NCBI RefSeq assembly: GCF_015687175.1
Contig: NZ_JADPQG010000002.1
Coordinates: 186,001-250,000 of the forward strand
DNA from: Reinekea sp. G2M2-21
Lineage (GTDB): Bacteria > Pseudomonadota > Gammaproteobacteria > Pseudomonadales > Natronospirillaceae
DNA: 64,000 nucleotides
Direction: 5' to 3'
How positions within the stretch are numbered: position 1 is the stretch's first letter; each line of letters starts with the position of its first letter. This document shows, one piece after another, positions 31,381 through 39,925 of this stretch. The notes below the pieces were generated by a model. It was not told the origin of the DNA and ran no database searches. It saw only the letters and a list, made by a program, of their open reading frames with translations. The position numbers were made by a program, and so were the translations under genes.

Positions 31381-31861
31381 CTATTTTTTAACTTCATTAA
31401 AGATCATTCTTCCTATTCCAAACGAAAACAGTAGCCATAGGATAGAAAACAAAATATACACAATAACTTCAACCCTACTTCCTTTATGCTCTTTCCGTTC
31501 GAACACGATTCGGCCATTAAATGCCAAATAGAACAACTGTTTTCGTCCAGACATCCCGATTGTATACTTTGCGTTATATTGCGATTCTCCCACTCTATTT
31601 CCACTGAGAAAGGAAATGTCACTAAATTCATAATCTTTAAGTACTGCTCTCAGTTTTAACTTCCCTCCATCAACTTTCGTGAAATAAATACCATGCCCAC
31701 CAGCTCCTTTACGCGGGGGCAATGTAACGCTTTCGACTTTCCCAACAATCTCTATCGCTTCAGCACCATTGCTATACCAGGTATACCAATTGTAGAAACT
31801 TGAAATTTGATCATATGATCTGTAACAAGCAAGCTACTGTTATTACGTTTACTGGCTTCAT
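31381..31861 (-). pseudogene. Frameshifted small membrane protein gene, coupled to the ankyrin gene
   Basis: An ATG at 31861 overlaps the ankyrin gene's stop as ATGA. It reads MKPVNVITVACLLQII, then hits TGA near 31811. The next frame is open at the same place and continues DQISSFYNWYTWYSNGAEAI..., through the region GHGIYFTKVDGGKLKLRAV to a C-terminal membrane helix (VIVYILFSILWLLFSFGIGRMIF). Removing one base near 31811-31820 joins them into a ~159-residue protein with an N-terminal helix, a ~100-residue extracytoplasmic or cytoplasmic beta domain and a C-terminal helix, like DUF3592-type two-helix proteins. The shift lies at the palindrome GATCATATGATC. It may be a real mutation, a sequencing error or programmed. 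A 113-aa product could also start at TTG 31722, but it would lack the N-terminus. Confidence 0.7.
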
Positions 31862-33450
31862 GTTTTGTTTTCTTGATTCTGTTTCGACTTAGACTTTAAG
31901 TACTCAACTTTCTCGTCACCTACCGCATAATCCAGTGCCGTTTTTCCCTTGTCATCCGTCGCATCAATATCAGCCCTCTGCTCAATCAGGAACTCAAGCA
32001 TTGCTAAATCCGCATGTTGTGCGGCATGCATCAAGGGGGTTCTGCCCATGTTTTCAAGAGTCAGGCAGGTATAGTAATTTTCTTCACTTTCTTGATACGG
32101 CTTGTTTACGTCGGCACCATTTTCCAACAGTACTTTTACAGTTTCATGTTGATTGAATTGAATTGCATAAAAGAGCGGTGTTTTACCGAACTCGTTGGCG
32201 TGGTCCACCTCAAAGCCTGCGTTGATAAGCATTGAAACAATATCGGGGTGATTGATTGCTAAAGAGATGGGGGTTTCCGGCGAATACAGTTGCGTTTTGT
32301 CGTTAACTGAATGTGCGACGGTCTCTATTAAATCTGGCGATGCGTTCTGAGTGATGAGCATTCGAAGCGTATTCAATTTGTTTTGATCATCTGCTTCGTT
32401 CAGCGCAGTAATAAGTGGATCTATGTCGCCTTTCATTGCCGCTAGCGTATGTGGCACAACTGCCCAGGCCTTATCCTGATAAGAGAAGGCACCGAATGCC
32501 CACCGGGAGATATCATCAGTCGCTTTGCTTGCAAATATCGTCGCTTTTGCGCTCGATGCCTTGTGTTTGGCTTTGTACCACTCGGTAAGTTTTACGGTGA
32601 CACTGGCAAGTTCACGGTTAAATTCTTCATATAAGCGACGGTTGTATAAACTCTGATAACTCCAGTACTCAAAATAGCTGTGCGCTGGCTGGGTATCTGA
32701 GAAGTAAGTGTTGTAGGTTTGAGGTGAGTACCCAAGCCATGTGAGTCCGAAGTCGTAAAATCTCCGTTGTGCGTGAATTATAGAACCGCCACATGTCGAG
32801 CCATATGCGGGGCTTCTTATTTGTCCAGCAAGCGTTAGAAGTTCTTTTAAGAATGCTAATTGCCTGAGGCTATTTTGGCACTGAAAGTCTACTTGTATTG
32901 GTGAGCCGTGGCCGGTTCCTAAATCGAGATCGGTATGAAAGATCTGACTCGGGTAGGCTTCCAGTTCGGCGCAGCTTACTTGGCCATCCGCCAGAGGGTC
33001 GGTCAGTTGAAAGGCATAGCCTTCTGGTAGTTCACCGGTCTGTGTGTGCACGCCATACCAAGTACCCGAGTACTCAGCAACGTTCGTTGCCTTTGGCCAG
33101 TCTGTGGTTTGTATAATAACGTCGCCAATAAAGGTTTCTTTAATATTTGGGTTGTTAATAGTCTTTAACGTCAGTACGTTTCCCTCTAGCTTGCCGGACA
33201 GCTCGATAGGCGTTTGCGTCTTTAAGTAAAAGTAGTGCCCTTTGGCGACACCATCATCTTTGATGTATACCTGCATTTCTATTGGCGTTTTCGCCACTGT
33301 ACCTTGAGCGCCTAGGTTTATATCTGCACCGCTGAAAGGAGCGCGCAACACCATGGCAATGACTGCTAGTTTTTTAATATTCATCCTAAGTTTAATGCTC
33401 AGTTCTGGGCTTTTTGAAGCAGGTTTCTGAACCAATTTCGATTTAGACAT
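31858..33450 (-). CDS. Ankyrin-repeat protein encoded within the type I secretion operon
   Basis: 530 residues from the first possible start. A second Met at residue 23 (33384) begins MNIKKLAVIAMVLRAPFSGA, which looks like a signal peptide, so the mature protein is probably periplasmic. Residues ~45-150 are a beta-rich domain, ~150-330 are cysteine-containing (QVSCAEL, DFQCQNS, STCGGS) and helical, and ~350-515 hold ankyrin repeats (TPISLAINHPDIVSMLINAGFEVD, GKTPLFYAIQFNQHETVKVLLENGADV, GRTPLMHAAQHADLAMLEFLIEQRADI, GKTALDYAV). It lies 5 bp after the HlyD-type gene and overlaps the next gene. Ankyrin repeats bind proteins; immunity or quality-control partner of the RTX protein is a guess from context. 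First-Met start is favoured by spacing, second-Met by the signal. Confidence 0.85.
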   Translation of the reverse strand: MSKSKLVQKPASKSPELSIKLRMNIKKLAVIAMVLRAPFSGADINLGAQGTVAKTPIEMQVYIKDDGVAKGHYFYLKTQTPIELSGKLEGNVLTLKTINNPNIKETFIGDVIIQTTDWPKATNVAEYSGTWYGVHTQTGELPEGYAFQLTDPLADGQVSCAELEAYPSQIFHTDLDLGTGHGSPIQVDFQCQNSLRQLAFLKELLTLAGQIRSPAYGSTCGGSIIHAQRRFYDFGLTWLGYSPQTYNTYFSDTQPAHSYFEYWSYQSLYNRRLYEEFNRELASVTVKLTEWYKAKHKASSAKATIFASKATDDISRWAFGAFSYQDKAWAVVPHTLAAMKGDIDPLITALNEADDQNKLNTLRMLITQNASPDLIETVAHSVNDKTQLYSPETPISLAINHPDIVSMLINAGFEVDHANEFGKTPLFYAIQFNQHETVKVLLENGADVNKPYQESEENYYTCLTLENMGRTPLMHAAQHADLAMLEFLIEQRADIDATDDKGKTALDYAVGDEKVEYLKSKSKQNQENKT

Positions 33451-33455
33451 CTTCG

Positions 33456-34832
33456 TTACCGTTCCCTGAGCGATTCCATTTTCATTCGCATTAATGGCGA
33501 CAGGAAAAACTCAATGAGCCGACGATTGCCAGTTTGTATTTCAGCCGTGACAGCCATGCCGGGCTTGAATTTTACGTCGCGGCCTTCAGCGTAAAGGGAA
33601 CTTTTCTTTAGCTTCAACAACATGCTGAATACAAGGCCACGCTTTTCATCCAGTATTGCGTCACTGGAGATCGACAGTATTTCTGCGTCGACAATGCCAT
33701 ATTTTGTAAAGGGTAATGTGTGAATTTTCACTTCGGTGCTCATACCTTCATGAACAAAACCTATATCCTGATTGGCGATGAATACTTCCACCTCGACGGC
33801 ATCGCCTTCTGGAACAATGGTCATCAGCTTTTCCGCATCGGTAACGACTCCGCCCAGCGTGTTGATGACCAGATTCTGCACAACCCCATCAACCGGGGAA
33901 TTCAGCGTATAGCGTTGCAGCCGTTGCTCGGCTTTGGTTTGCTCATCTAGCAAAGCCAATTTCTTCTGTCGTAATTCTATGATCTCATCCAGCAGCTGGT
34001 TATTCGTTTGCGCCGTGAGTGCAGCGATGCGTTGAACGGATTCTGCGTAGGAGGCTTGCAGCTGTTGTTTTCGTTCCCGCTCTAACTGTAATGAGTAGGT
34101 GGCTTCAGTAAGTTCCTGCTGAAGGCTCATCATTTCCATCTCAGAGACACCATCGTACTTGTAAAGCGTGCTCACTTTCTCGAATCGCGTTTCAGTCAGA
34201 GGTACGGTTTCTTGCAGTTTTTCAATGAGTGTTATATTCATTTGTTGTTCAATTGCCACACGAGCCATGGCTTCAGATAAGCCTTGTAGACTGGCATGAT
34301 ATTGTCGCCAAAGCCCATTCAGTAAATCTTGGTCTTGTAAGTGATCGTCTCGGTTTCGATACCAATCCGCCATAACGAGCCGTGGCTGAAGGTTGATTTC
34401 AGCCTTATTTGACTCCGCCAAAACAAGGTTTCTATAGCTTTGCTTCACCCAAAGTTTCCGCTCAGTGGCGTAGAGGTCACTCTGGATACGATTAAGATCC
34501 GCACCAACGCTAATGCTGTTGAGTTCTACCAAGGGTTGCCCCTGCGTCACCAGCTCACCCTCTTTTACATAGATTTTAGTGACCGTACTTTTTTCATAGG
34601 GCTGAACATACTGCACGCGCTGAGTCGGCAGTATTTTTCCGTCCGCACTAACAACGATGTTTACAGTACCGATACAAGCCCAGGCAACACCAATGATCAA
34701 CAACAACGACAACGCACGAGCCAACCAACGCGATAACGGATTCGGCGGTGTGGCTTGAACTGAAAGTGCCGCTGGCATGAACTGGTAAGTTTCCATGTCG
34801 GCCTTTGCGTGAGACTTGTTAAAGAATTTCAT
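33456..34832 (-). CDS. Type I secretion membrane fusion protein (HlyD family)
   Basis: A 458-residue periplasmic adaptor that links the inner-membrane ABC exporter to a TolC-type channel. A cytoplasmic N-terminus of ~38 residues is followed by one membrane helix (LARALSLLLIIGVAWACIGTV). Next comes the lipoyl/barrel strand VVSADGKILPTQRVQYVQPYEKSTVTKIYVKEGELVTQGQPLVEL, a long coiled coil (about 105-310), and the returning hybrid motif LNSPVDGVVQNLVINTLGGVV with MTIVPEGD. The C-terminal RTX-toxin-secretion signature KFKPGMAVTAEIQTGNRRLIEFFLSPL is clear. It overlaps the ABC gene as ATGA. No TolC homologue is nearby, so a shared channel elsewhere is expected. Confidence 0.95.
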   Translation of the reverse strand: MKFFNKSHAKADMETYQFMPAALSVQATPPNPLSRWLARALSLLLIIGVAWACIGTVNIVVSADGKILPTQRVQYVQPYEKSTVTKIYVKEGELVTQGQPLVELNSISVGADLNRIQSDLYATERKLWVKQSYRNLVLAESNKAEINLQPRLVMADWYRNRDDHLQDQDLLNGLWRQYHASLQGLSEAMARVAIEQQMNITLIEKLQETVPLTETRFEKVSTLYKYDGVSEMEMMSLQQELTEATYSLQLERERKQQLQASYAESVQRIAALTAQTNNQLLDEIIELRQKKLALLDEQTKAEQRLQRYTLNSPVDGVVQNLVINTLGGVVTDAEKLMTIVPEGDAVEVEVFIANQDIGFVHEGMSTEVKIHTLPFTKYGIVDAEILSISSDAILDEKRGLVFSMLLKLKKSSLYAEGRDVKFKPGMAVTAEIQTGNRRLIEFFLSPLMRMKMESLRER

Positions 34833-37048
34833 GCCTCTGCCTCAGTTTTAACAGAGACTGTCGCTCGTTTAAGAACGACGTTTGGATTACCCGTTGTTTG
34901 TACATTTGGGCTGCGTGACTTAATGGGTTTCTGTTGTATGGCATGGAGCTGAGCGTAACGGCCATTTCCAGAAAGTAACGCTTGCGGCGGGCCATATTCA
35001 ACAACCCTGCCTTTCTCTAACACCAGTATCTGGTCGCACTGTTCAACTGCCGAGAGCCGGTGCGCAATAATAAGTACAGTACGGTTTGAACAAATAGCGC
35101 GCATGTTCTCCTGAATCACTTTTTCTGATTCATAGTCCAACGCACTGGTGGCTTCGTCAAAAATTAGAATTCTGGGATTGTTGATTAACGCGCGGGCAAT
35201 GGCCAGCCGTTGACGTTGACCACCGGAGAGATTGCTACCCTGCTCCTCGACTAACGTGTCATAACCATTGGGAAGCTCCGCAATAAAACCATGGGCTCCC
35301 GATAATTTTGCGGCTTCAATAACTTTCTCGATGGGAATTGAGGGATCGATTAAAGCAATGTTTTCGCGAATAGTTCTGTTAAACAGAAAGCTGTCTTGCA
35401 GGACAACGCCTATTTGCCTGCGCAACACGGTAGGATCGATGGTACCCAGGTCGATACCATCCACGCAGATGCGACCGCCTTCCGGTACATACAAACGCTG
35501 TAGTAACTTTGCGATCGTGCTTTTACCTGATCCTGAACTACCAACAATGCCGATTGACTGTCCCATGGGCAGGGTGAAGTTCACGCTGTTTAAAATCGCA
35601 GGGCCGTCCACCACATAGCGGAAGTCAACGTTTTTAAATTCTATGTCGCCCTGAATGTGCTCCATAGTAGACGATGCCTTGCCCTGGTTCGGCTCCCTCG
35701 GTGCATTTAAAATGTCACCCAGGCGTTGGATTGATATACCCGCTTGTTGAAAGTCTTGCCAGAGTTGTACCAGCTTCAGCACAGGACCACTGATACGACC
35801 GGCAATCATGTTAACGGCTATCAACTGACCAACCGTTATTTCACCATTGATGACCAAGTGGGCACCAAACCAAACAATGCCCAACGTCATTAGCTTGTTT
35901 ATGAGCCCTGATATCTGACTCGCAATATTGGTCAAGTTCGTACTTTTAAACGAAGCACCGACGTAGGCAGACAAATTGTCTTCTAAACGGCGCTGCATTT
36001 GAGGCTCTACCGATAACGCCTTTACGGTTTCAATGCCCGTTATAGATTCGGTCAGAAACGAAGTATTCGCAGCACTGTGTTTGAATTTCTCATTTAGACG
36101 TTGACGCAGAACCGGTGTAATGAGCAGCGACAAAACGACGTACAGCGGAATCGTACCCAGAACAACCCAAGTTAGCGTAGGGCTGTAATACCAAAGTACG
36201 CCAATAAATAGAAACACAAACAACAAATCAATCACTAAGGTCAACGCCGTACCGGTGATGAAATCGCGGATGGTATCTAACTCGCGTACGCGCGCTACGT
36301 TCTGACCAACTTGGCGGGACTCGAAATATGGGAGAGGTAACGCCAGAAGATGATTATAAAGCCGCGCACCAAGCTCTACATCGACCCGATTGGTCGTGTG
36401 ACTGAATAGGTAGTTGCGAAAGCCCCCCATGAAGGCTTCAAATACAATGGCAATGAGAAATCCAATCGCTAAGACGTTCAGTGTTGAAAATCCCCGATGC
36501 ACAACCACCTTATCCATAACAACCTGGAAAAAGAACGGTGTTACCAGAGCAAACAGCTGCAATACCAATGAGGCTATCAGAACTTCTGCAAAAAGCTTTC
36601 TGTACTTAACTAACGAGGGCAAAAACCATGAAATATCAAACTTCCTGGCCAGGGCGTCGGCTATGTTTGTTTTCTTGGTAATGAGAATTACTTCGCCCAA
36701 CCAGCGTTGTTCAAAACTCGGTAGATCCAGAACTTCTGGTTTAGTGCTCCGCAAGTCTTGGATAAGGATCGACGATATGACACCGGCTTCATCCTTCGCA
36801 ATTTTTGCCAAGATGAAGTAACTTCCATCTTCGCCTTTTACAATACAAGGAAGATTAGCAGGCTTAAGGGCCGCGAGCGACGGAGACATCTTTTTTGCTT
36901 TTAGCGCCAGAGCCTCAGCGGCTTGCAGTAGGCTGATGTCATCAAATGGCTTGTGCGTATGACCATAAAGATGTTGAAGCTTCTGAGGATTTGCACTGAT
37001 CTGATGATACTTTGCAAGCGCCACAAGCGTGGCTAACCCGGTGTCCAT
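34829..37048 (-). CDS. Type I secretion ABC transporter with C39-like domain (HlyB family)
   Basis: A 739-residue exporter. Residues 1-130 are a C39 peptidase-like domain whose catalytic Cys is missing: the usual Q-x-G-x-x-C region reads DTGLATLVALAKYH. It should therefore bind substrate without cleaving it, as in HlyB. About 150-430 is the six-helix membrane domain. The ATPase has GSSGSGKST (Walker A), NLSGGQRQRLAIARAL (signature) and ILIFDEATSALD (Walker B), then IIAHRLSAV. AAAGGAA precedes the start. It opens the secretion operon that also encodes the HlyD-type adaptor and ankyrin protein; the RTX gene 6.5 kb downstream on the same strand is the obvious substrate. Confidence 0.95.
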   Translation of the reverse strand: MDTGLATLVALAKYHQISANPQKLQHLYGHTHKPFDDISLLQAAEALALKAKKMSPSLAALKPANLPCIVKGEDGSYFILAKIAKDEAGVISSILIQDLRSTKPEVLDLPSFEQRWLGEVILITKKTNIADALARKFDISWFLPSLVKYRKLFAEVLIASLVLQLFALVTPFFFQVVMDKVVVHRGFSTLNVLAIGFLIAIVFEAFMGGFRNYLFSHTTNRVDVELGARLYNHLLALPLPYFESRQVGQNVARVRELDTIRDFITGTALTLVIDLLFVFLFIGVLWYYSPTLTWVVLGTIPLYVVLSLLITPVLRQRLNEKFKHSAANTSFLTESITGIETVKALSVEPQMQRRLEDNLSAYVGASFKSTNLTNIASQISGLINKLMTLGIVWFGAHLVINGEITVGQLIAVNMIAGRISGPVLKLVQLWQDFQQAGISIQRLGDILNAPREPNQGKASSTMEHIQGDIEFKNVDFRYVVDGPAILNSVNFTLPMGQSIGIVGSSGSGKSTIAKLLQRLYVPEGGRICVDGIDLGTIDPTVLRRQIGVVLQDSFLFNRTIRENIALIDPSIPIEKVIEAAKLSGAHGFIAELPNGYDTLVEEQGSNLSGGQRQRLAIARALINNPRILIFDEATSALDYESEKVIQENMRAICSNRTVLIIAHRLSAVEQCDQILVLEKGRVVEYGPPQALLSGNGRYAQLHAIQQKPIKSRSPNVQTTGNPNVVLKRATVSVKTEAEA

Positions 37049-38092
37049 GACTGTTGAATTCCTTTAAAACAGCAAACTTACAATGACTGCGCTGTGATAT
37101 TTGTTGAGCCATTTAATTGAGTTTTTGGTCACTCAGCCGCAACTAAATTATAAGCACCCAGTGATTTTAAACTTAAATACTCGCAAGAATTGCAGTTGGT
37201 AACGGTCAGTTTTTAGGCTTGATACGCTGGCATTTATTGGCGAATGCAAGAGGCTAGTAACTTTGAAACCAGGGATGAAATTACCGTGATTGTTGAGATG
37301 TTTATCAGCAATCATGAGCTGAGTGGTGACCATCACCTAAGGCTCTCAATTACAAATTGTTACAGATGCTTACGCAACATCACATAATACTAAATGTGAT
37401 ACAAATCACAAAAACAAGGCATACATTAGAATCTCATAAAATAATTTATGTCGATATCTCACCAATAATGGCTAAAAAAAAGAATTAGAATGGGATTGAT
37501 ATACAAACGTAGTGACTACCCACGGTTAGAAATTGCATGTGGAGCAATCACTTTGCAAGGAATTTTGCGTCACTTTTCATACCCTAAAAAAGTTGGTGCA
37601 CTATCGGCCACATTATTACGACATTTGTTAAACACACTTCTTTTACATTCGAGAAAAAACAACTCATACCTTTATTTTCGAATTCAGATTTTGTTTCTGC
37701 CAACATTGATCCCAACGATACATAGCCATTCCGGTTCAGACGATTCATCAGTCCAGATAGCATTTCCACGTAACGTTTTGACCTGATCGATTTCGCGGTT
37801 TACCATTGCAGCGAATCGATCCGTTATTGAGAGAAAACACGGCTAACAAACAGGGAAGTTATGCGCAAACAATATTGAGCATCTACAACATGTAGCGCAA
37901 GACATCTAAAAATAACGCCCAAGGATAATCTAAAAGGAATCAAGGTGGACTTAGCCCCTGTGGTTATTCCAATCAACACATGATTGTTTTTTGGTTGCAC
38001 TTATTTTTTACCTTCACCTAATTCCAATTCACGATATTCATTCCAACAAACGACAATTTCGTTGCATAGCGAACGAAAATAAGGAACGCACG
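37049..38092. other. Regulatory stretch between secretion operon and exported-protein gene
   Basis: A gene-less interval of 1,044 bp, AT-rich, between two divergent genes. It contains the CRP-type site at 37392-37413. Small frames at 37490-37786 (+) and 37584-37769 (-) overlap each other and have neither ribosome sites nor recognisable composition. Nothing else in it is supported. Confidence 0.5.
37392..37413. promoter_or_regulatory. CRP/Vfr-type operator
   Basis: TGTGA (37395-37399), six bases, TCACA (37406-37410), with AAA before and AAAA after the half-sites: a perfect core match to the CRP consensus TGTGA-N6-TCACA. It is ~345 bp upstream of the HlyB-type gene and ~680 bp upstream of the barrel-like gene, so it most likely controls the secretion operon. 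Catabolite or cAMP control is inference. Confidence 0.75.
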
Positions 38093-38956
38093 TTGAATAA
38101 AAACTTTACAGGTTCTGTAGGTAGGAACACTTCAAAGATCGCACTATCTCTAACCTTGATCAGCGCTGTTGCATCTGCAGGGGATTACAAAAGGACATTC
38201 TCTGTCACGAGCGTGTCTGAAAATAAAACGCAGACTGAAGCCTGTGTAGAGGCAACGTTAAAAAACCGAGCAATGGCCGATATCGAATTTGGTGAAACAA
38301 ATTACATGATGATATCGTCTGATAAGAAACTGAATTATTCTGATGAGTCTGTGTTTGTTTGCGAAGCCACTATTCTTTGGGGCGTACCGGGCGTAGAGAA
38401 ACCCAAGCTTATCACTCTTCATAACCCCACAGATGAAGATATCATTGAAACAACAAACGAAAAACAACAAGGGCAGCTTACACTATCTGTTGGCCAGTCA
38501 TTTTCGTTTGAATCACTAGCCGGATACAAGACTTTAGATGGGCAATATGTGTCAGGCACGTATTCAAGCGCAGGTAAGACCGGCTATCGCATAGCTCTTT
38601 ATCAAAGCCGTTTACATTATAAGTTCCCGGAAAACGATGAAGAGAAGCAGACTAAAGCTTTCACAAGCGTTGGTATCGGCATAGAAAGAACATTATTGAA
38701 AAGTCCCTCACTACAGTTACTGGTAAGACTCGACGCAATAGAACCTTTTCCGTTTTCCCAGACATTAAAAATAGATCATGAGGAAGGAACTGTAGAGAAA
38801 AAACTTGTTGCTGGAAATGTGATTTCGGTAGGCTTGCCAATAAACTATCAATGGCGAAATACTAACTTCTCTTTGAACCTGAATCGCGTCATTTATTCAG
38901 ATTTGCGTAATTTGCATCCATATAGTTTGGGAGTCGAAATAGGCTACCGATGGTAG
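38093..38956 (+). CDS. Exported, probably outer-membrane barrel-like protein
   Basis: I start this 287-residue protein at TTG 38093 because AAGGAA lies seven bases before it and the first residues (NKNFTGSVGRNTSKIALSLTLISAVASAGD) form a good signal peptide. The open frame extends 34 codons further upstream without export features. After ~110 residues with two cysteines (TEACVEATLKNRAM, VFVCEATILWG), the second half has alternating strands (GQLTLSVGQSFSFESL, TGYRIALYQSRLHYKF, KAFTSVGIGIERTL). It ends HPYSLGVEIGYRW, with the terminal aromatic residue usual in outer-membrane barrels. No family recognised. It faces away from the type I secretion operon. Confidence 0.7.
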   Translation: MNKNFTGSVGRNTSKIALSLTLISAVASAGDYKRTFSVTSVSENKTQTEACVEATLKNRAMADIEFGETNYMMISSDKKLNYSDESVFVCEATILWGVPGVEKPKLITLHNPTDEDIIETTNEKQQGQLTLSVGQSFSFESLAGYKTLDGQYVSGTYSSAGKTGYRIALYQSRLHYKFPENDEEKQTKAFTSVGIGIERTLLKSPSLQLLVRLDAIEPFPFSQTLKIDHEEGTVEKKLVAGNVISVGLPINYQWRNTNFSLNLNRVIYSDLRNLHPYSLGVEIGYRW

Positions 38957-39056
38957 CATTCTATTTGGCGGCGGGCATTGGTACGAAGCACCTTCGAAGA
39001 ATTGAACTTGCTTACTGAGGTCCGACGTAAGCAAGTTCTGCTCAAAAGGTATCTGT

Positions 39057-39287
39057 TTACTGCTTAAACATGTCTTTACCTTTTCCAAGTACTGGCCACG
39101 CATCAATGCCATCGCCTTCGCGTCTGGGCAAGATATGAAAATGCAAGTGATCAATGGATTGTTGTGCACTCACACCTGTGGCATTGAGAATGTTAAAGCC
39201 GGTAAAGCCATATTGTGAACTCACTTCAGAGTATACATACTGCACGAAGGCCATGACGTCTGCTAACAGTGTCGCAAAAACTATAGC
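39057..39287 (-). pseudogene. 5'-truncated HIT (histidine triad) family gene
   Basis: The reading frame holds only the second half of a HIT domain: ATLLADVMAFVQYVYSEV, GFTGFNILNATGVSAQQSIDHLHFHILPRREGDGIDAWP. The triad motif HLHFH is intact. The N-terminal half (the first strand pair and helix, ~50 residues) is absent and an in-frame stop lies at 39288-39290, so the gene has lost its 5' end. A 65-aa product from the internal ATG at 39254 would not fold as a full HIT nucleotide hydrolase. Confidence 0.8.
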
Positions 39288-39481
39288 TCATAATGTACCT
39301 TTAGCCTTTTTGAAATTATGTTTTGCGTGCACGGATCTGCATAGAATGGACGTCAATCGATTTTTGCGAGTCATGTTTAGCTCACACGAATCCCAACCCA
39401 TCATTGCTTTTGATTTACAACCCAAAAGTGGGAATTCCTTGCACCACCATCAGCCGCCCGCTTTGCTTTTCAACCTAAGGT

Positions 39482-39841
39482 TTAGTCAACTGAGTAACAG
39501 GACGTGCATCGGCTGACTTTACCATTGGTATCAAATTCAAAATACTCCGCCGTTTCACCGCCGCGCGCATTCTGATAATAGAGGGTTATACCGTCGACAC
39601 CCATCAATATTTGCCGTAGCTTGAAAGTCAGTGACGGGTTACGAGTCAGTCCGATCAAAAAATACTCGCGCAGTTTGTCGCGACTAACGATGGTCCCAGC
39701 AGGATCGTTGTAACGCTCGACAATCAACGGGCTTTTGAACACCAGCGGATCGGCGTAGTGAGAAATGATGCGCTCAATATCGTGTGTGTTCCACGAGACA
39801 ATCCAGTCGCTTGCGAAGGCCTTGACCTCTTCCAATGTCAT
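39482..39841 (-). CDS. SnoaL/NTF2-like protein
   Basis: A 119-residue protein of the NTF2-like cone fold: MTLEEVKAFASDWIVSWNTHDIERIISHYADPLVFKSP, then GTIVSRDKLREYFLIGL, LTFKLRQILMGVDGITLYYQN and a closing strand ETAEYFEFDTNGKVSRC. The start is placed at the Met eight codons into the frame because AAGGAAA lies eight bases upstream of it. Family members are diverse: isomerases, hydrolases or ligand-binding proteins. It stands alone, 85 bp downstream of an AraC regulator on the same strand. Confidence 0.85.
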   Translation of the reverse strand: MTLEEVKAFASDWIVSWNTHDIERIISHYADPLVFKSPLIVERYNDPAGTIVSRDKLREYFLIGLTRNPSLTFKLRQILMGVDGITLYYQNARGGETAEYFEFDTNGKVSRCTSCYSVD

Positions 39842-39925
39842 ATACGGTTGTTTCCTTATGTCCATGCATTCATCAATTCTTTGAGTACTGAGTGACGCAG
39901 TCGTATTGATGAACAGATGACGGAA

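Noticed and set aside
34829..37048. C39 domain of the exporter as an active double-glycine peptidase.
   Set aside because: The catalytic Cys is absent from the N-terminal motif (DTGLATLVALA), so the domain is of the non-cleaving HlyB type.
37490..37786. 98-aa plus-strand frame and the overlapping 61-aa minus-strand frame in the large intergenic region.
   Set aside because: They overlap each other, have no convincing ribosome site and no recognisable motif. The minus frame looks slightly more gene-like but would need a GTG start or an internal ATG with poor spacing.
39438..39465. Possible further fragment of the dispersed repeat near the HIT remnant.
   Set aside because: Only about 28 bp resemble copy A with a gap. 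This is suggestive but too short to list as a feature.
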